The notes under the pieces are model-generated. The model saw nothing but the letters and a program-made list of their open reading frames with translations. It ran no database searches and was not told the origin of the DNA. DNA of 64,000 nucleotides from Fictibacillus phosphorivorans (lineage in GTDB: Bacteria > Bacillota > Bacilli > Bacillales > Fictibacillaceae): positions 62,001 to 126,000 of the forward strand of contig NZ_JAMBOR010000004.1 in NCBI RefSeq assembly GCF_023715845.1, written 5' to 3'. Positions within the stretch are counted from its first letter, which is position 1; each line of letters begins with the position of its first letter. Positions 27,786-36,241 of this stretch are shown here, in pieces. The position numbers and the translations under genes were made by a program.

Positions 27786-28433
27786 CTATTCGATTGCGTT
27801 TAGGGCATCGTTTTGTTTTGATAACAGATCCGTCAACTTCATGGCATCCTTATTGGTAAGAAGAGCAAGAACTTCTTTACAGAATTTTGGAGGCCAAAAT
27901 GAATCTGTTTCCTGTAAGGATGACCCATAACCTGTGAGTTCTACATATAAACGATAGAGAAGATGATTGCCGCATGACAAAATGACAGTCTTTTCGAATG
28001 CTTTACAAAGGTTTTTGATCTCTTGAGAGTCATCTTCCATCTTCTGAGTTAATTCCTCGAGATTCCTTAACTCTATAGATGTTATCCTCTTTGTCGCAAG
28101 TTCCATACAGTCTTTGATGACTATATCTCGTGTTTCTTGCAAATCGCGTCTGGCCTTTTTATCGTTAAGAATAAAGGAGGCTAGTACTTCTACTAGTCTA
28201 TGCCCACTTGCCTCACAGATAAACGTACCTTCGCCTCTTCTCGTTTCAATTAATCCAAGCAGTTCAAGAGCTCTGAGTGCTTCACGGACAGAAGACCTTC
28301 CAGCGTTTAAGCGATCACTGAGCTCTCTTTCTGATGGAAGCTTATCACCCGCTTGTAGGCGGTCTTCCACAATAATAGCCTGAATTTTCTTCAGGATTTC
28401 GATATATACTTTTTCGGTAGGTTGGACAGACAT
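27786..28433 (-). CDS. FadR/GntR family transcriptional regulator
   Basis: A 215-aa repressor-type protein. The GntR winged helix lies at about 8-70, with the signature [31 protein letters not shown] and the wing RRGEGTFI; the C-terminal all-helical FCD-type domain is divergent and short of the metal-binding histidines usual in FadR-C. The ATG at 28433 ([10 protein letters not shown]) follows AAGGAGAGAGGA. It lies 23 bases after malic enzyme and 16 bases before accD. A GTGGTCAGACCAC site, the FadR/PdhR subfamily operator type, lies upstream of malic enzyme and is its likely target. The effector is unknown; malate, pyruvate or an acyl-CoA are candidates by context. Confidence 0.82.
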   Translation of the reverse strand: MSVQPTEKVYIEILKKIQAIIVEDRLQAGDKLPSERELSDRLNAGRSSVREALRALELLGLIETRRGEGTFICEASGHRLVEVLASFILNDKKARRDLQETRDIVIKDCMELATKRITSIELRNLEELTQKMEDDSQEIKNLCKAFEKTVILSCGNHLLYRLYVELTGYGSSLQETDSFWPPKFCKEVLALLTNKDAMKLTDLLSKQNDALNAIE

Positions 28434-28456
28434 TCCTCTCTCCTTTACCAGTTTCA

Positions 28457-29695
28457 TCAATCTTTTCCGATAATAGCAAGCCTCTTTGTTTTTTCTGCAA
28501 TGTCTGCTGGGTTTACACGAATTCTTGCTACACCTGTTTCCATAGCTGCAGTCGCAACAGCCGCAGCAACAGCAGGAGCTACTCTTGGATCGAATGGAGC
28601 CGGAATAACATAATCTGCACTCAATTCCATAGGGTTAACAAGATCAGCTATAGCATGAACGGCAGCGATTTTCATCTCTTCGTTGATGTGAGTTGCTCGC
28701 ACGTCCAACGCTCCACGGAAAATACCCGGGAAAGCAAGAACATTGTTCACTTGGTTAGGGAAATCCGAGCGGCCTGTACCAATAACCGTTGCCCCTGCTT
28801 CACGCGCTACATCAGGCATGATCTCAGGATTAGGGTTAGCCATTGCAAAAATGATTGGTTCCGGATTCATAGACTCAACCATAGATTTAGTAAGAGCACC
28901 TTCAACAGATACACCTACAAAAACATCCGTACCGCTGATCACATCAGCAAGGGTACCTTCTTGTTTTGCGCGATTTGTAAAGGATGCAACTTCTGTTTTA
29001 ACAGAGTTCATACCAAATGGACGACCTTCATAGATTGCACCTTTTGTATCACACATGATTATATCTTTGACACCAAAGCGGTCCAATAATTTAATAATGG
29101 CAATCCCAGCTGCACCTGCGCCGTTTACGACTACTTTGATTTTAGACATTTCACGGCCAGTTAACTTCAGTGCGTTAACTAGTCCTGCTAAAGTAACAAT
29201 AGCTGTACCGTGCTGGTCATCATGAAAGATTGGGATATTTGTTTCTTTTTTCAGTCGTTCTTCTACAACGAAACAATTTGGGGCTGCGATATCTTCCAGA
29301 TTCACACCACCAAATGTAGGTTCAAGCAACTTAACGGTTTCAACGATCTTATCAACGTCAGTTGTGCTTAAACAGATTGGAAAAGCATCAACGCCTGCGA
29401 AACTTTTAAACAATACGGCTTTTCCTTCCATAACAGGCAGCGCTGCTTCAGGGCCGATATTACCCAGTCCTAATACTGCAGTTCCGTCTGAAACTACAGC
29501 TACAGTATTCCCTTTCATCGTATAGTCATAGACTTTGGATTTATCGTCATAAATATCCTTACAAGGTTCTGCAACACCAGGGGAGTAAGCAAGGCTTAAA
29601 TCCTTTGCATTTCGGACTTGAACCTTTGATTTTGATTCCAGTTTTCCCTGATGTGTTCTGTGCATGTGTAGTGCTTCTTCTCGTAAAGTTGACAT
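28457..29695 (-). CDS. ytsJ: malic enzyme (YtsJ-type, probably NADP-dependent)
   Basis: Oxidatively decarboxylates malate to pyruvate, supplying NADPH. The 412-aa protein is the short bacterial type, with SLAYSPGVAEPC, catalytic Lys in MEGKAVLFKSFAG, metal-binding acidic cluster EDIAAPNCF and FHDDQHGTA, and the dinucleotide fold VVNGAGAAGIAI. B. subtilis YtsJ is the main NADP malic enzyme and has the same place next to dnaE. The ATG at 29695 (MSTLREEALHMHR) follows TAGGAG; the longer frame to 29740 runs into the operator region. Confidence 0.93.
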   Translation of the reverse strand: MSTLREEALHMHRTHQGKLESKSKVQVRNAKDLSLAYSPGVAEPCKDIYDDKSKVYDYTMKGNTVAVVSDGTAVLGLGNIGPEAALPVMEGKAVLFKSFAGVDAFPICLSTTDVDKIVETVKLLEPTFGGVNLEDIAAPNCFVVEERLKKETNIPIFHDDQHGTAIVTLAGLVNALKLTGREMSKIKVVVNGAGAAGIAIIKLLDRFGVKDIIMCDTKGAIYEGRPFGMNSVKTEVASFTNRAKQEGTLADVISGTDVFVGVSVEGALTKSMVESMNPEPIIFAMANPNPEIMPDVAREAGATVIGTGRSDFPNQVNNVLAFPGIFRGALDVRATHINEEMKIAAVHAIADLVNPMELSADYVIPAPFDPRVAPAVAAAVATAAMETGVARIRVNPADIAEKTKRLAIIGKD

Positions 29696-29730
29696 CGTTT
29701 CATCTCCTAATGTTTTTATATTTGAAGGTT

Positions 29731-29783
29731 GATGAGTCAAATTAGGAGGTGGTCAGACCACTATTATTGACTCATCCATTATA
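29731..29783 (-). promoter_or_regulatory. malic enzyme promoter with FadR-type operator inside a larger inverted repeat
   Basis: On the minus strand TATAAT (29783-29778) with TTTACA 16 bases upstream predicts a start near 29771. GTGGTCAGACCAC (29749-29761), a perfect 13-bp palindrome containing TGGTCnGACCA, lies at about +10 to +22. Around it GATGAGTCAA (29731-29740) and TTGACTCATC (29767-29776) form a second perfect 10-bp inverted repeat, almost concentric with the first. This indicates repression by roadblock at the start of the ytsJ-regulator-accDA cluster. Confidence 0.7.
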
Positions 29784-29810
29784 ACAAAAGTTAACAAGCT
29801 GTAAAGTTTT

Positions 29811-32800
29811 TTAATTTCTTTTAAATACTACGTTCCCTTCACCAGCAACGGATTGGAGCTCCATGAGCATATCCTCTGTTGCATGAACCTTTTGTGAAAT
29901 CTGGACTTTTTGTTTTGTTTCTTCATAGATCAAAACCACGGGGATGCTCCCGTTCGACTGATCCAGGATGTGCTTGATCGCGTTCAGATATTCAGGTGAG
30001 TGGTGCTGTTTATCGATTTTGATAAACACAGCCGCTTTCTCTTTAAATTTCAGTTCATGCAGCTGCTTGCATTTATTGATCAATACTTGCAGGGCATCGT
30101 TCCGCTGTTCGACACTTCCTTCCAAAAACAGCTGCTCACCTTTTTGCAAAAGCCCATGGTAAGACTCATACACCTTAGGAAAAACGACCGCCTCTATCTC
30201 TCCGCTTTCGTCACTTAATGAAAGAAAGGCCATTAATTCTCCTTTTTTCGTTTTTATGACACGGACTTTATCAATCAAAACACCTAGCCGTACAGATGAA
30301 TTTTTCTCCTTAATCCCCGCAATATCAGTTGCTTCCCAGCTATTCAGTACTTTACGATACCGTTCTAAAGGGTGTGAAGAGAAGAAAAAACCTAATGATT
30401 CTTTCTCGAATTTCAACTTTTCACTATCTTGAAAAGGCTGTACTTGAACATAAGAAGGTTTAGGCAGGTTGATATCATCATCAAACAGGTACATCTGATT
30501 TTTTCTTGAGATTTCTTGAAACTCTTCTCCATATTCAATGGCCGTCTCCAATGAAGCAAGCAATACAGCTCTGTCTTCACCTAAATCATCCATCGCTCCA
30601 GCAAAAATTAAAGACTCTAACGTTCTTTTATTTACTATCTTCTGAGGACATCGTGCACATAGATCAAAAAGATCCCGAAATGGCTCTTTTTTATTTTCTT
30701 GCATTAAGGTTTGAATGGCATTTATTCCTACATTTTTAATAGCTAAAAGACCAAACCGGATCCCTTCACCTTCTGGTATGAAGGTTGCGGTACTCTTTTT
30801 AATAGAAGGAGGAAGAATCCTAACTCCCTTTTGCCTGGATTCCTTAATATACTGATTTACTTTATCATGATTGCCAATAACGCTTGAAAGTAATGCTGAC
30901 ATAAACTGAATCGGGTAATTAGCCTTTAAGTAGGCGAGTTGATAAGCGATCACACTGTAAGCAACAGCATGGCTCCTTGGAAACCCGTAATCAGCAAATC
31001 GTACGATTAAATCGTATAATGCATCTGCAGACTTCTCATCATATCCCTGTTTTAAACAACCCGCAACAAAATGTTCGCGTTCTTTTATCAATATTTCACG
31101 CTTTTTCTTCCCTACAGCTCTTCTTAGCAGATCTGCTTCCCCTAAGGTAAAGCCAGCTGCTTTTGTAGCGATCTGCATGATCTGTTCCTGATAAACGATA
31201 ACTCCATACGTGTTCTTTAAAATCGACTCAAGATCAGGATGCATATACTCAACGGTTTTCAAACCATTTTTCCCAGCGATATACTCTGGGATATTCTGCA
31301 TAGGTCCTGGCCGATACAGAGCATTTACAGCAACGATATCTTCAAATTCTGTCGGCTTCAACTGCTGCAGAACTTTTCGCATACCATCAGATTCTAATTG
31401 AAAAACCCCTGTCGTGTCACCTTGAGAAAGAAGATCAAACGTTTTTCGATCATTAAATGGTATTTCGTTCAGATCGATCTTAACTCGTTCATACTTTTCT
31501 ATAGAAAGTATAATATTTTCAATCAAAGATAGGTTTCGCAAGCCGAGAAAATCCATTTTCAACAGTCCGGCAGCTTCCAGCCATTCCATACTGTATTGTG
31601 TCAGCGGAATCCCATCATGTCCTGTTTGCAACGGAACCGTTTGTACGAGAGGATTTCGAGAAAGCACTACTCCTGCTGCATGTGTAGAAGCATGCCTCGG
31701 CAGACCTTCAAGCTTCATCGCGACTTCAATGAGTTTTTTCACACTATCATCGGATTGGTATATCTGTTGTAAACCATGTGATTCTTTTAATGCATCTTTT
31801 AAAGAGATACCGGGTCTTGATGGAATATTTTTCGCCGTTTGATCGATGATACCTGGAGGCAAGTCCATCACTCTTCCTGCATCTCTCACAGCAGCTCGTG
31901 CCGCAAGAGTACCAAACGTAATAATCTGAGCAACATAATCTGTACCATACTTTTCGGCTACATACCTTAACACTTCATCGCGGCGATTATCCGGAAAATC
32001 GATGTCAATATCGGGCATCGTAATCCGTTCAGGATTTAGGAACCGTTCGAAAATTAAGTTGTGCTGCATGGGATCAACATTAGTAATCTCCAACACATAG
32101 GCAACTAAGGATCCCGCCGCTGAACCTCTTCCTGGTCCTGTTATCATCTTTACATCATGAGCGTATTTCATAAAATCCCATACGATCAGGAAATAATCTT
32201 CAAAATTCATGTTCTTAATGATGGTAAGTTCATAATGAAGACGTTTTTTGATTTCAGAAGTCACCGGATCAAATCTATTTTCTGCACCTTTTAAGCAGAG
32301 CTCTGTTAAATATTCAAAACTATCCCTGCCACCCGGAACAGGGTATTTCGGAAGTGCAATCTCTCCTAACGTGAGTCCAACATTGCACATGTCTGCAAGT
32401 CGTTGAGTTTCTTCTATCAATTCAATAGAATGAGAGAATAATTTTTTTATTTCATGTGGAGATTTAAAATAATAGTCTCCCGTTGGCAGTTTATACCTTT
32501 CAGGATTATTTATCTTCTCCCCATTTTTAATGCAAACCAAGACATCATGAGCCTGTGCGTCTTCTGCATGTAAATAATAGGTTTCATGTGAACAAAGGAG
32601 TGGAAGGTTATATTCCCTTGCAAGGGATTGAAGCTGAAGATTTAGAGTTTTCTCATAGCCTGTCCCATGATCCTCCAGTCCAAGGTAGAACCGTTCAGGA
32701 AATGTTTCTTGATAAAAACGGATGCACTTTTCCGTCAGATCTGCTTTATCTTTTTCTGATGAGAGATGCTGCTGAACCTCACCCTCCATTCCTGATGACA

Positions 32801-33194
32801 ATGCAATTAATCCTTGCGAATGAGCAGCAAGTTCTTTATGAGAAATGGGTGTAACCTCACCATCTTGCTTGGTTTGCAACAGTGTTGAAAGTTTCAACAA
32901 GTTTTGATAACCATTCTTGTTTTGTGCATATAAAAGGATTTTACCCGATTGTCTTGTTTGGGCATGAGTCTCTGAATCAAGTTCTCCAATTTCCGCTTCT
33001 AATCCTAAAATGGGCTTTATACCGGCTTTCTTGCATGCCGTATAAAACTTTAATGCTCCGTACATATTGCCTTTATCGGTTAATGCCAAAGCAGAAAAAC
33101 CTGATTCAGCTGCCTGCCTTACAAGTGCATCGATCCGGCAAGAGCTTTCGAGTAAAGAATACTCGCTATGTATATGCAGAGGAACAAATCCCAT
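29811..33194 (-). CDS. dnaE: DNA polymerase III subunit alpha, DnaE type
   Basis: In Firmicutes DnaE extends primers before handing over to PolC. The 1127-aa protein (B. subtilis 1115) has an N-terminal PHP domain (HIHSEYS, 7-13), the polymerase core with GPGRGSAAGS (353-362) and the catalytic PDIDIDF (394-400), a helix-hairpin-helix region and a C-terminal OB fold (about 965-1050). It lacks the exonuclease insert of PolC. It lies upstream of malic enzyme with a promoter between, and divergent to ytrH. Confidence 0.97.
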   Translation of the reverse strand: MGFVPLHIHSEYSLLESSCRIDALVRQAAESGFSALALTDKGNMYGALKFYTACKKAGIKPILGLEAEIGELDSETHAQTRQSGKILLYAQNKNGYQNLLKLSTLLQTKQDGEVTPISHKELAAHSQGLIALSSGMEGEVQQHLSSEKDKADLTEKCIRFYQETFPERFYLGLEDHGTGYEKTLNLQLQSLAREYNLPLLCSHETYYLHAEDAQAHDVLVCIKNGEKINNPERYKLPTGDYYFKSPHEIKKLFSHSIELIEETQRLADMCNVGLTLGEIALPKYPVPGGRDSFEYLTELCLKGAENRFDPVTSEIKKRLHYELTIIKNMNFEDYFLIVWDFMKYAHDVKMITGPGRGSAAGSLVAYVLEITNVDPMQHNLIFERFLNPERITMPDIDIDFPDNRRDEVLRYVAEKYGTDYVAQIITFGTLAARAAVRDAGRVMDLPPGIIDQTAKNIPSRPGISLKDALKESHGLQQIYQSDDSVKKLIEVAMKLEGLPRHASTHAAGVVLSRNPLVQTVPLQTGHDGIPLTQYSMEWLEAAGLLKMDFLGLRNLSLIENIILSIEKYERVKIDLNEIPFNDRKTFDLLSQGDTTGVFQLESDGMRKVLQQLKPTEFEDIVAVNALYRPGPMQNIPEYIAGKNGLKTVEYMHPDLESILKNTYGVIVYQEQIMQIATKAAGFTLGEADLLRRAVGKKKREILIKEREHFVAGCLKQGYDEKSADALYDLIVRFADYGFPRSHAVAYSVIAYQLAYLKANYPIQFMSALLSSVIGNHDKVNQYIKESRQKGVRILPPSIKKSTATFIPEGEGIRFGLLAIKNVGINAIQTLMQENKKEPFRDLFDLCARCPQKIVNKRTLESLIFAGAMDDLGEDRAVLLASLETAIEYGEEFQEISRKNQMYLFDDDINLPKPSYVQVQPFQDSEKLKFEKESLGFFFSSHPLERYRKVLNSWEATDIAGIKEKNSSVRLGVLIDKVRVIKTKKGELMAFLSLSDESGEIEAVVFPKVYESYHGLLQKGEQLFLEGSVEQRNDALQVLINKCKQLHELKFKEKAAVFIKIDKQHHSPEYLNAIKHILDQSNGSIPVVLIYEETKQKVQISQKVHATEDMLMELQSVAGEGNVVFKRN

Positions 33195-33305
33195 ATCTTC
33201 ACTTCCTTTTTTGCACCTATTTCCAACTCCTTATAGTATAGAGGACAAAATGTTTTAATGAAACACGCTTTCTAAGGTCTGGCAAACTCTTTATCTGTAA
33301 AACGA

Positions 33306-33334
33306 GCATACTCTTCTTTTATTGTCCATACATT
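33306..33334 (+). promoter_or_regulatory. SigE-type promoter of ytrHI
   Basis: GCATACT (33306-33312), 14 bases, CATACATT (33327-33334) closely fits the mother-cell sigma-E consensus (gMATATT, 14-15 bases, CATACAHT). The predicted start lies about 15 bases before the ytrH ATG. B. subtilis ytrH is known to be sigma-E dependent. Confidence 0.7.
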
Positions 33335-33355
33335 GGTTAAGAGAGGAGGGTTCTC

Positions 33356-33688
33356 ATGGTACGCGATTTTTTTGCAAATATAATACTTGATTTTGCGATT
33401 GCATTTGGTGTGCTTCTTGGAGGAGCGCTGATTGGCGGACTTGCAGCTTTTCTTGTTGGAAAAGCCCCTATTCTCGAAATGATAGAACTGGCTAAAAAAC
33501 TTAAGATCTGGGCGATTGTCGCAGCAATCGGTGGTACCTTTGATACCATATCAAACTTTGAAAGAAGTTTTGAGAATGGAGCAACTTTTGAGATTTTCAA
33601 ACAGCTCACCTATATATTTGTTGCAATCGCTGGTGCCAATACGGCCATTATATTAATACAGTGGTTGAGCCAGGAGCAAATCGACTAA
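33356..33688 (+). CDS. ytrH: sporulation membrane protein YtrH
   Basis: A 110-aa protein with three membrane helices, separated by the amphipathic segment ILEMIELAKKLKIWAIVAAIGGTFDTISNFERSF. The length is close to B. subtilis YtrH (113 aa), a mother-cell protein needed for efficient sporulation. GAGGAGGG lies 7 bases before the ATG. The stop TAA overlaps the ytrI ATG by one base, so the two are coupled. A sigma-E type promoter lies directly upstream. Confidence 0.92.
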   Translation: MVRDFFANIILDFAIAFGVLLGGALIGGLAAFLVGKAPILEMIELAKKLKIWAIVAAIGGTFDTISNFERSFENGATFEIFKQLTYIFVAIAGANTAIILIQWLSQEQID

Positions 33689-34197
33689 TGAGAATTCCAC
33701 CGCTTTATCAACGAAAAGGCTATCAGCGCTTTTTTGCAGGTGTGGCAATCGGATTTATCATCGGATGGGCATTTTTCCTTTTTCAAGGCGGTTTAGCTCA
33801 CGAAAAATTGATTCATAAGATCGCAAAACTTCAGGCAGAAATAATAGATTATAAGAAAAAAAATGAAATTCTGACTTCCGATGATGAAAAGGCAAACGAG
33901 GAATTAGCAAAAAAATTCAAATTGCATGAGATAAATGTGCGTTTTTCTAATACGTCATCCGATAAATTATCTAACCTTACAAAGCTGCATTTAACAAAGG
34001 CCGTAGAGGATGACCTGGAGCATCTGATAGGTGAGGACACGGAGACAATTGCAAAAAGTCATGCATTGCTCGTGCAAGCTATAGAAAATAAAATTTTTGA
34101 ACTTGATGATGAACAAAAATATGAAGTGCAGATCGATCACTTATATCTTTACACCGGTATACTCAGAATTTATATTTCTGCGCATAATGTTGAATGA
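33688..34197 (+). CDS. ytrI: sporulation membrane protein YtrI
   Basis: A 169-aa protein with a short basic N-terminus (MRIPPLYQRKGYQRFF), one membrane helix (about 17-37) and an extracytoplasmic coiled-coil/beta domain. The start at 33688 overlaps the ytrH stop (TAATG); AGGAG lies 11-15 bases upstream, consistent with coupling. The upstream frame start at 33661 (GTG, inside ytrH) is rejected. The B. subtilis orthologue is a sporulation protein with no enzymatic motif, and none is seen here. Confidence 0.88.
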   Translation: MRIPPLYQRKGYQRFFAGVAIGFIIGWAFFLFQGGLAHEKLIHKIAKLQAEIIDYKKKNEILTSDDEKANEELAKKFKLHEINVRFSNTSSDKLSNLTKLHLTKAVEDDLEHLIGEDTETIAKSHALLVQAIENKIFELDDEQKYEVQIDHLYLYTGILRIYISAHNVE

Positions 34198-34316
34198 TTA
34201 TGCATAAATTCGGGAATATATATTACGTTTTTATGAATCTTTGGGCAATAGAATAGCACTCACCCCACTTTTTGTATAGAATAATAATAAAAGAGTGAAT
34301 AATGGGGGGAAACTAC

Positions 34317-34499
34317 ATGATTATTAATCGAAAAGAACTTGCGCGTGAAAAAGTTAAAGAACTACAGAATGGTTTCTCTGCTTTCGCAGAAACGAAAGAA
34401 GTAGCAGAATTAATCAAACGAGAAATTGCTAAGTTAAACTTGAAAGTTCATGAAGATGTAACTGATCTTGGCTCTTGGTTTATCCCAGAAAAAAATTAA
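34317..34499 (+). CDS. small protein of unknown function, 60 aa
   Basis: Starts MIINRKELAREKVKELQNGF after a strong GGGGGA site at spacing 7, and ends DVTDLGSWFIPEKN. It is soluble, charged and mostly helical, without cysteines or a signal peptide. It has its own gap upstream (119 bases, AT-rich with TATAGAAT-like sequence) and a bidirectional terminator downstream, so it is probably a single-gene transcript. I do not recognise the family. Confidence 0.7.
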   Translation: MIINRKELAREKVKELQNGFSAFAETKEVAELIKREIAKLNLKVHEDVTDLGSWFIPEKN

Positions 34500-34511
34500 C
34501 GAAAAACGTGT

Positions 34512-34535
34512 AAAAGGCCCCCGATGAGGCCTTTT
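34512..34535. terminator. bidirectional terminator between the 60-aa gene and nrnA
   Basis: AAAAGGCC pairs with GGCCTTTT around an 8-base loop; T runs follow on the + strand and a T run ends the stem on the minus strand. Confidence 0.85.
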
Positions 34536-35483
34536 TTATTTGTTCTTATATTCCATGCAAGCCTTTCTTAATTCTGAAAGAACGGCCTGAGTCTCTTCCT
34601 TTGTATAAACAGTAGCCCCTGATGCCCTTGGATGCCCGCCTCCATTAAACTTTGCTGCAACCTTATTCACAACAGGTCCTTTTGAACGGAGTCTGACTCT
34701 GATTTGATCAGGCTCATCTACAAAGAAAACCCATGCTAACAGACCCTCCACATGTGAGAATGAATTAACCAGTAAGGAAGCCTCACTCGCACTCGATTTA
34801 TACTTTTGTAAAGTCTCTTCTGTGAGATGAATATAACCGACACATTCATCTACAATCGAAAAATGCTGTAGAACATATCCATTTAACCTTACTAATTTTT
34901 CTGAGATTTTATAGAGATTTTCGTGAATCTCAGAAGGAGAAAATCCTGTTTCAATCAGTAATGCTGTATGTCTGTGGGTCTTTTCTGTAGTATTTGAAAA
35001 CAAGAAGCGTCCTGTATCACCAATAATGCCCGCATACAGAAGTCTAGCTGCATGATTATCCAGCTTCAGTCCTTTTTCTGCTCCAAAAAGGTAAAAATCC
35101 ATAATCATCTCACTTGTAGAGCTAGCACTTGTATCTACCCATACCAAGTCGCCATAAGGATCTTCATTTGGATGATGATCGATTTTTATAACCATATCAC
35201 CTAAAGTGTACCTCTTATCACTCACTCTTGGAGAATTCGCCGTATCACATACGATTACTAACGATCCGCGATACAGATCGTCCTCGATGGTATCCATTTT
35301 ATTTAAGAAGATTAAACTCTCTTCCTCTTCCCCTACTGCGTATACTTCTTTCTCAGGGAAGCTAGCCTTAATAATAGATGCGAGTCCTCCTTGAGAACCA
35401 AGAGCATCAGGGTCTGGCCTTACATGTCTGTGAATAATAATTCGTTCATATTGTTTAATTTTGTTTAGAATTTCCTCTTTCAT
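34536..35483 (-). CDS. nrnA: bifunctional oligoribonuclease / pAp phosphatase NrnA
   Basis: Degrades very short RNAs and dephosphorylates 3'-phosphoadenosine 5'-phosphate. The 315-aa DHH-family protein shows the metal-binding motifs HRHVRPDPDALGS (18-30), CDTANSPR (about 80) and DHHPNEDPYGD (about 103), and the C-terminal DHHA1 RNA-binding motif FNGGGHPRASGATV. Same fold and length as B. subtilis YtqI/NrnA (313 aa). It is divergent from ytpI. Confidence 0.95.
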   Translation of the reverse strand: MKEEILNKIKQYERIIIHRHVRPDPDALGSQGGLASIIKASFPEKEVYAVGEEEESLIFLNKMDTIEDDLYRGSLVIVCDTANSPRVSDKRYTLGDMVIKIDHHPNEDPYGDLVWVDTSASSTSEMIMDFYLFGAEKGLKLDNHAARLLYAGIIGDTGRFLFSNTTEKTHRHTALLIETGFSPSEIHENLYKISEKLVRLNGYVLQHFSIVDECVGYIHLTEETLQKYKSSASEASLLVNSFSHVEGLLAWVFFVDEPDQIRVRLRSKGPVVNKVAAKFNGGGHPRASGATVYTKEETQAVLSELRKACMEYKNK

Positions 35484-35521
35484 AATGAACTCCTTTTACA
35501 CCTAGTTGTGGCAATTCTTGT

Positions 35522-35535
35522 TTTAAACGTTTACA
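35522..35535 (+). promoter_or_regulatory. cre-like site between nrnA and ytpI
   Basis: TTTAAACGTTTACA matches 13 of 14 positions of the CcpA cre consensus. It overlaps the likely -10 (TACAAT) of ytpI and lies about 40-50 bases ahead of nrnA. The low-complexity core makes chance occurrence possible. Confidence 0.4.
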
Positions 35536-35568
35536 ATATAGTGGAGTAAATACTTGGGGGAATTTTTA

Positions 35569-35868
35569 ATGCCAATTTTTATTATTCTTATTATACTTTC
35601 TTTTGCTCTTTATGTGTTTTATAAAGTTCGGGAAGTGCGTGCAAAAGAGCCTTTTTATAAACGTTGGACAGGAACAAAAGCAAAGATGGCGCTCGGAGCT
35701 TTTATAGCTTCCTTTGGTTTAAACGAATTAACTGCTGTAGAAGGCCGTGTTCAGCTATGGGTGGCTCTGATCTTCCTAGTATACGGGATTGTGCTTCTCC
35801 TAATGAACTGGAAAATGTACAAGCATTTTTTTACACTTGCTCGTCAAGAAGCTAAAGAAACGAACTAA
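35569..35868 (+). CDS. ytpI: YtpI family membrane protein
   Basis: A 99-aa protein with three membrane helices (2-20, about 43-60, 66-85) joined by the basic loop FYKVREVRAKEPFYKRWTGTKAK. B. subtilis YtpI has 100 aa and the same neighbours. The ATG at 35569 follows GGGGGA at spacing 7; the frame start at 35554 overlaps that site. Function unknown. Confidence 0.88.
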   Translation: MPIFIILIILSFALYVFYKVREVRAKEPFYKRWTGTKAKMALGAFIASFGLNELTAVEGRVQLWVALIFLVYGIVLLLMNWKMYKHFFTLARQEAKETN

Positions 35869-35880
35869 TATAATAGAAGT

Positions 35881-35907
35881 AAAAGTCCCTCCAACAGGGA
35901 CTTTTTT
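35881..35907 (+). terminator. rho-independent terminator of ytpI
   Basis: AAAAGTCCCT pairs with AGGGACTTTT around a 5-base loop and six T end the structure. Confidence 0.88.
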
Positions 35908-35936
35908 CTTTAGCTTTGTTGATCATGATCGTGGGT

Positions 35937-36037
35937 GGTTGATTTCCGTTTCAGGTACTCGCTTTCCGGGGGGCGTGCGGTGAGCCACCTGTCACACTGA
36001 TCCCCCAGGAGTCTCGCATCTTACACTCCAATCAACC
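35937..36037 (+). repeat. intergenic palindromic repeat, forward copy
   Basis: A 101-base element with perfect 8-bp ends GGTTGATT/AATCAACC and the core GCTTTCC-GGGG-GGCGTGCGGTGAGCC, followed by CAGGAGTCTCGCA. Such elements are common between genes in Bacillaceae. It has no ORF. It is paired with an inverted copy 76 bases further on. Confidence 0.75.
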
Positions 36038-36113
36038 AGTCAGTGATGTCTTTTGACGTTCATCTAAACAAGCACTTGTTGGTACTGGGAGTTTTTAATG
36101 CATCATTGTAGAG

Positions 36114-36228
36114 AAAGGACGAGACTCCTGCAGGATGAGTGGGACAGGAGAGACCATTCATTGGCGCGTAGCGATGAATGGGCTCTCCGCACACCCTGCG
36201 GAAAGCGAGCCCTGTAACGGAAACTAAC
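36114..36228 (-). repeat. intergenic palindromic repeat, inverted copy
   Basis: Read on the minus strand, it repeats the core of the copy at 35937: TTTCCGTTACAGG-GCTCGCTTTCCG-CAGG-GTGTGCGGAGAGCC, and ends in CAGGAGTCTCGTCC. An inner ATTCATTGGCGCG/TCGCTACGC-type stem is visible near 36156-36180. It ends 13 bases before the ytoI stop codon. Confidence 0.75.
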
Positions 36229-36241
36229 ATCTTTCAAAACA

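Noticed and set aside
30000-33000. Plus-strand ORFs of 60-120 codons inside dnaE and other long genes
   Set aside because: They have no ribosome-binding sites, odd composition, and follow the codon phase of the real minus-strand gene.
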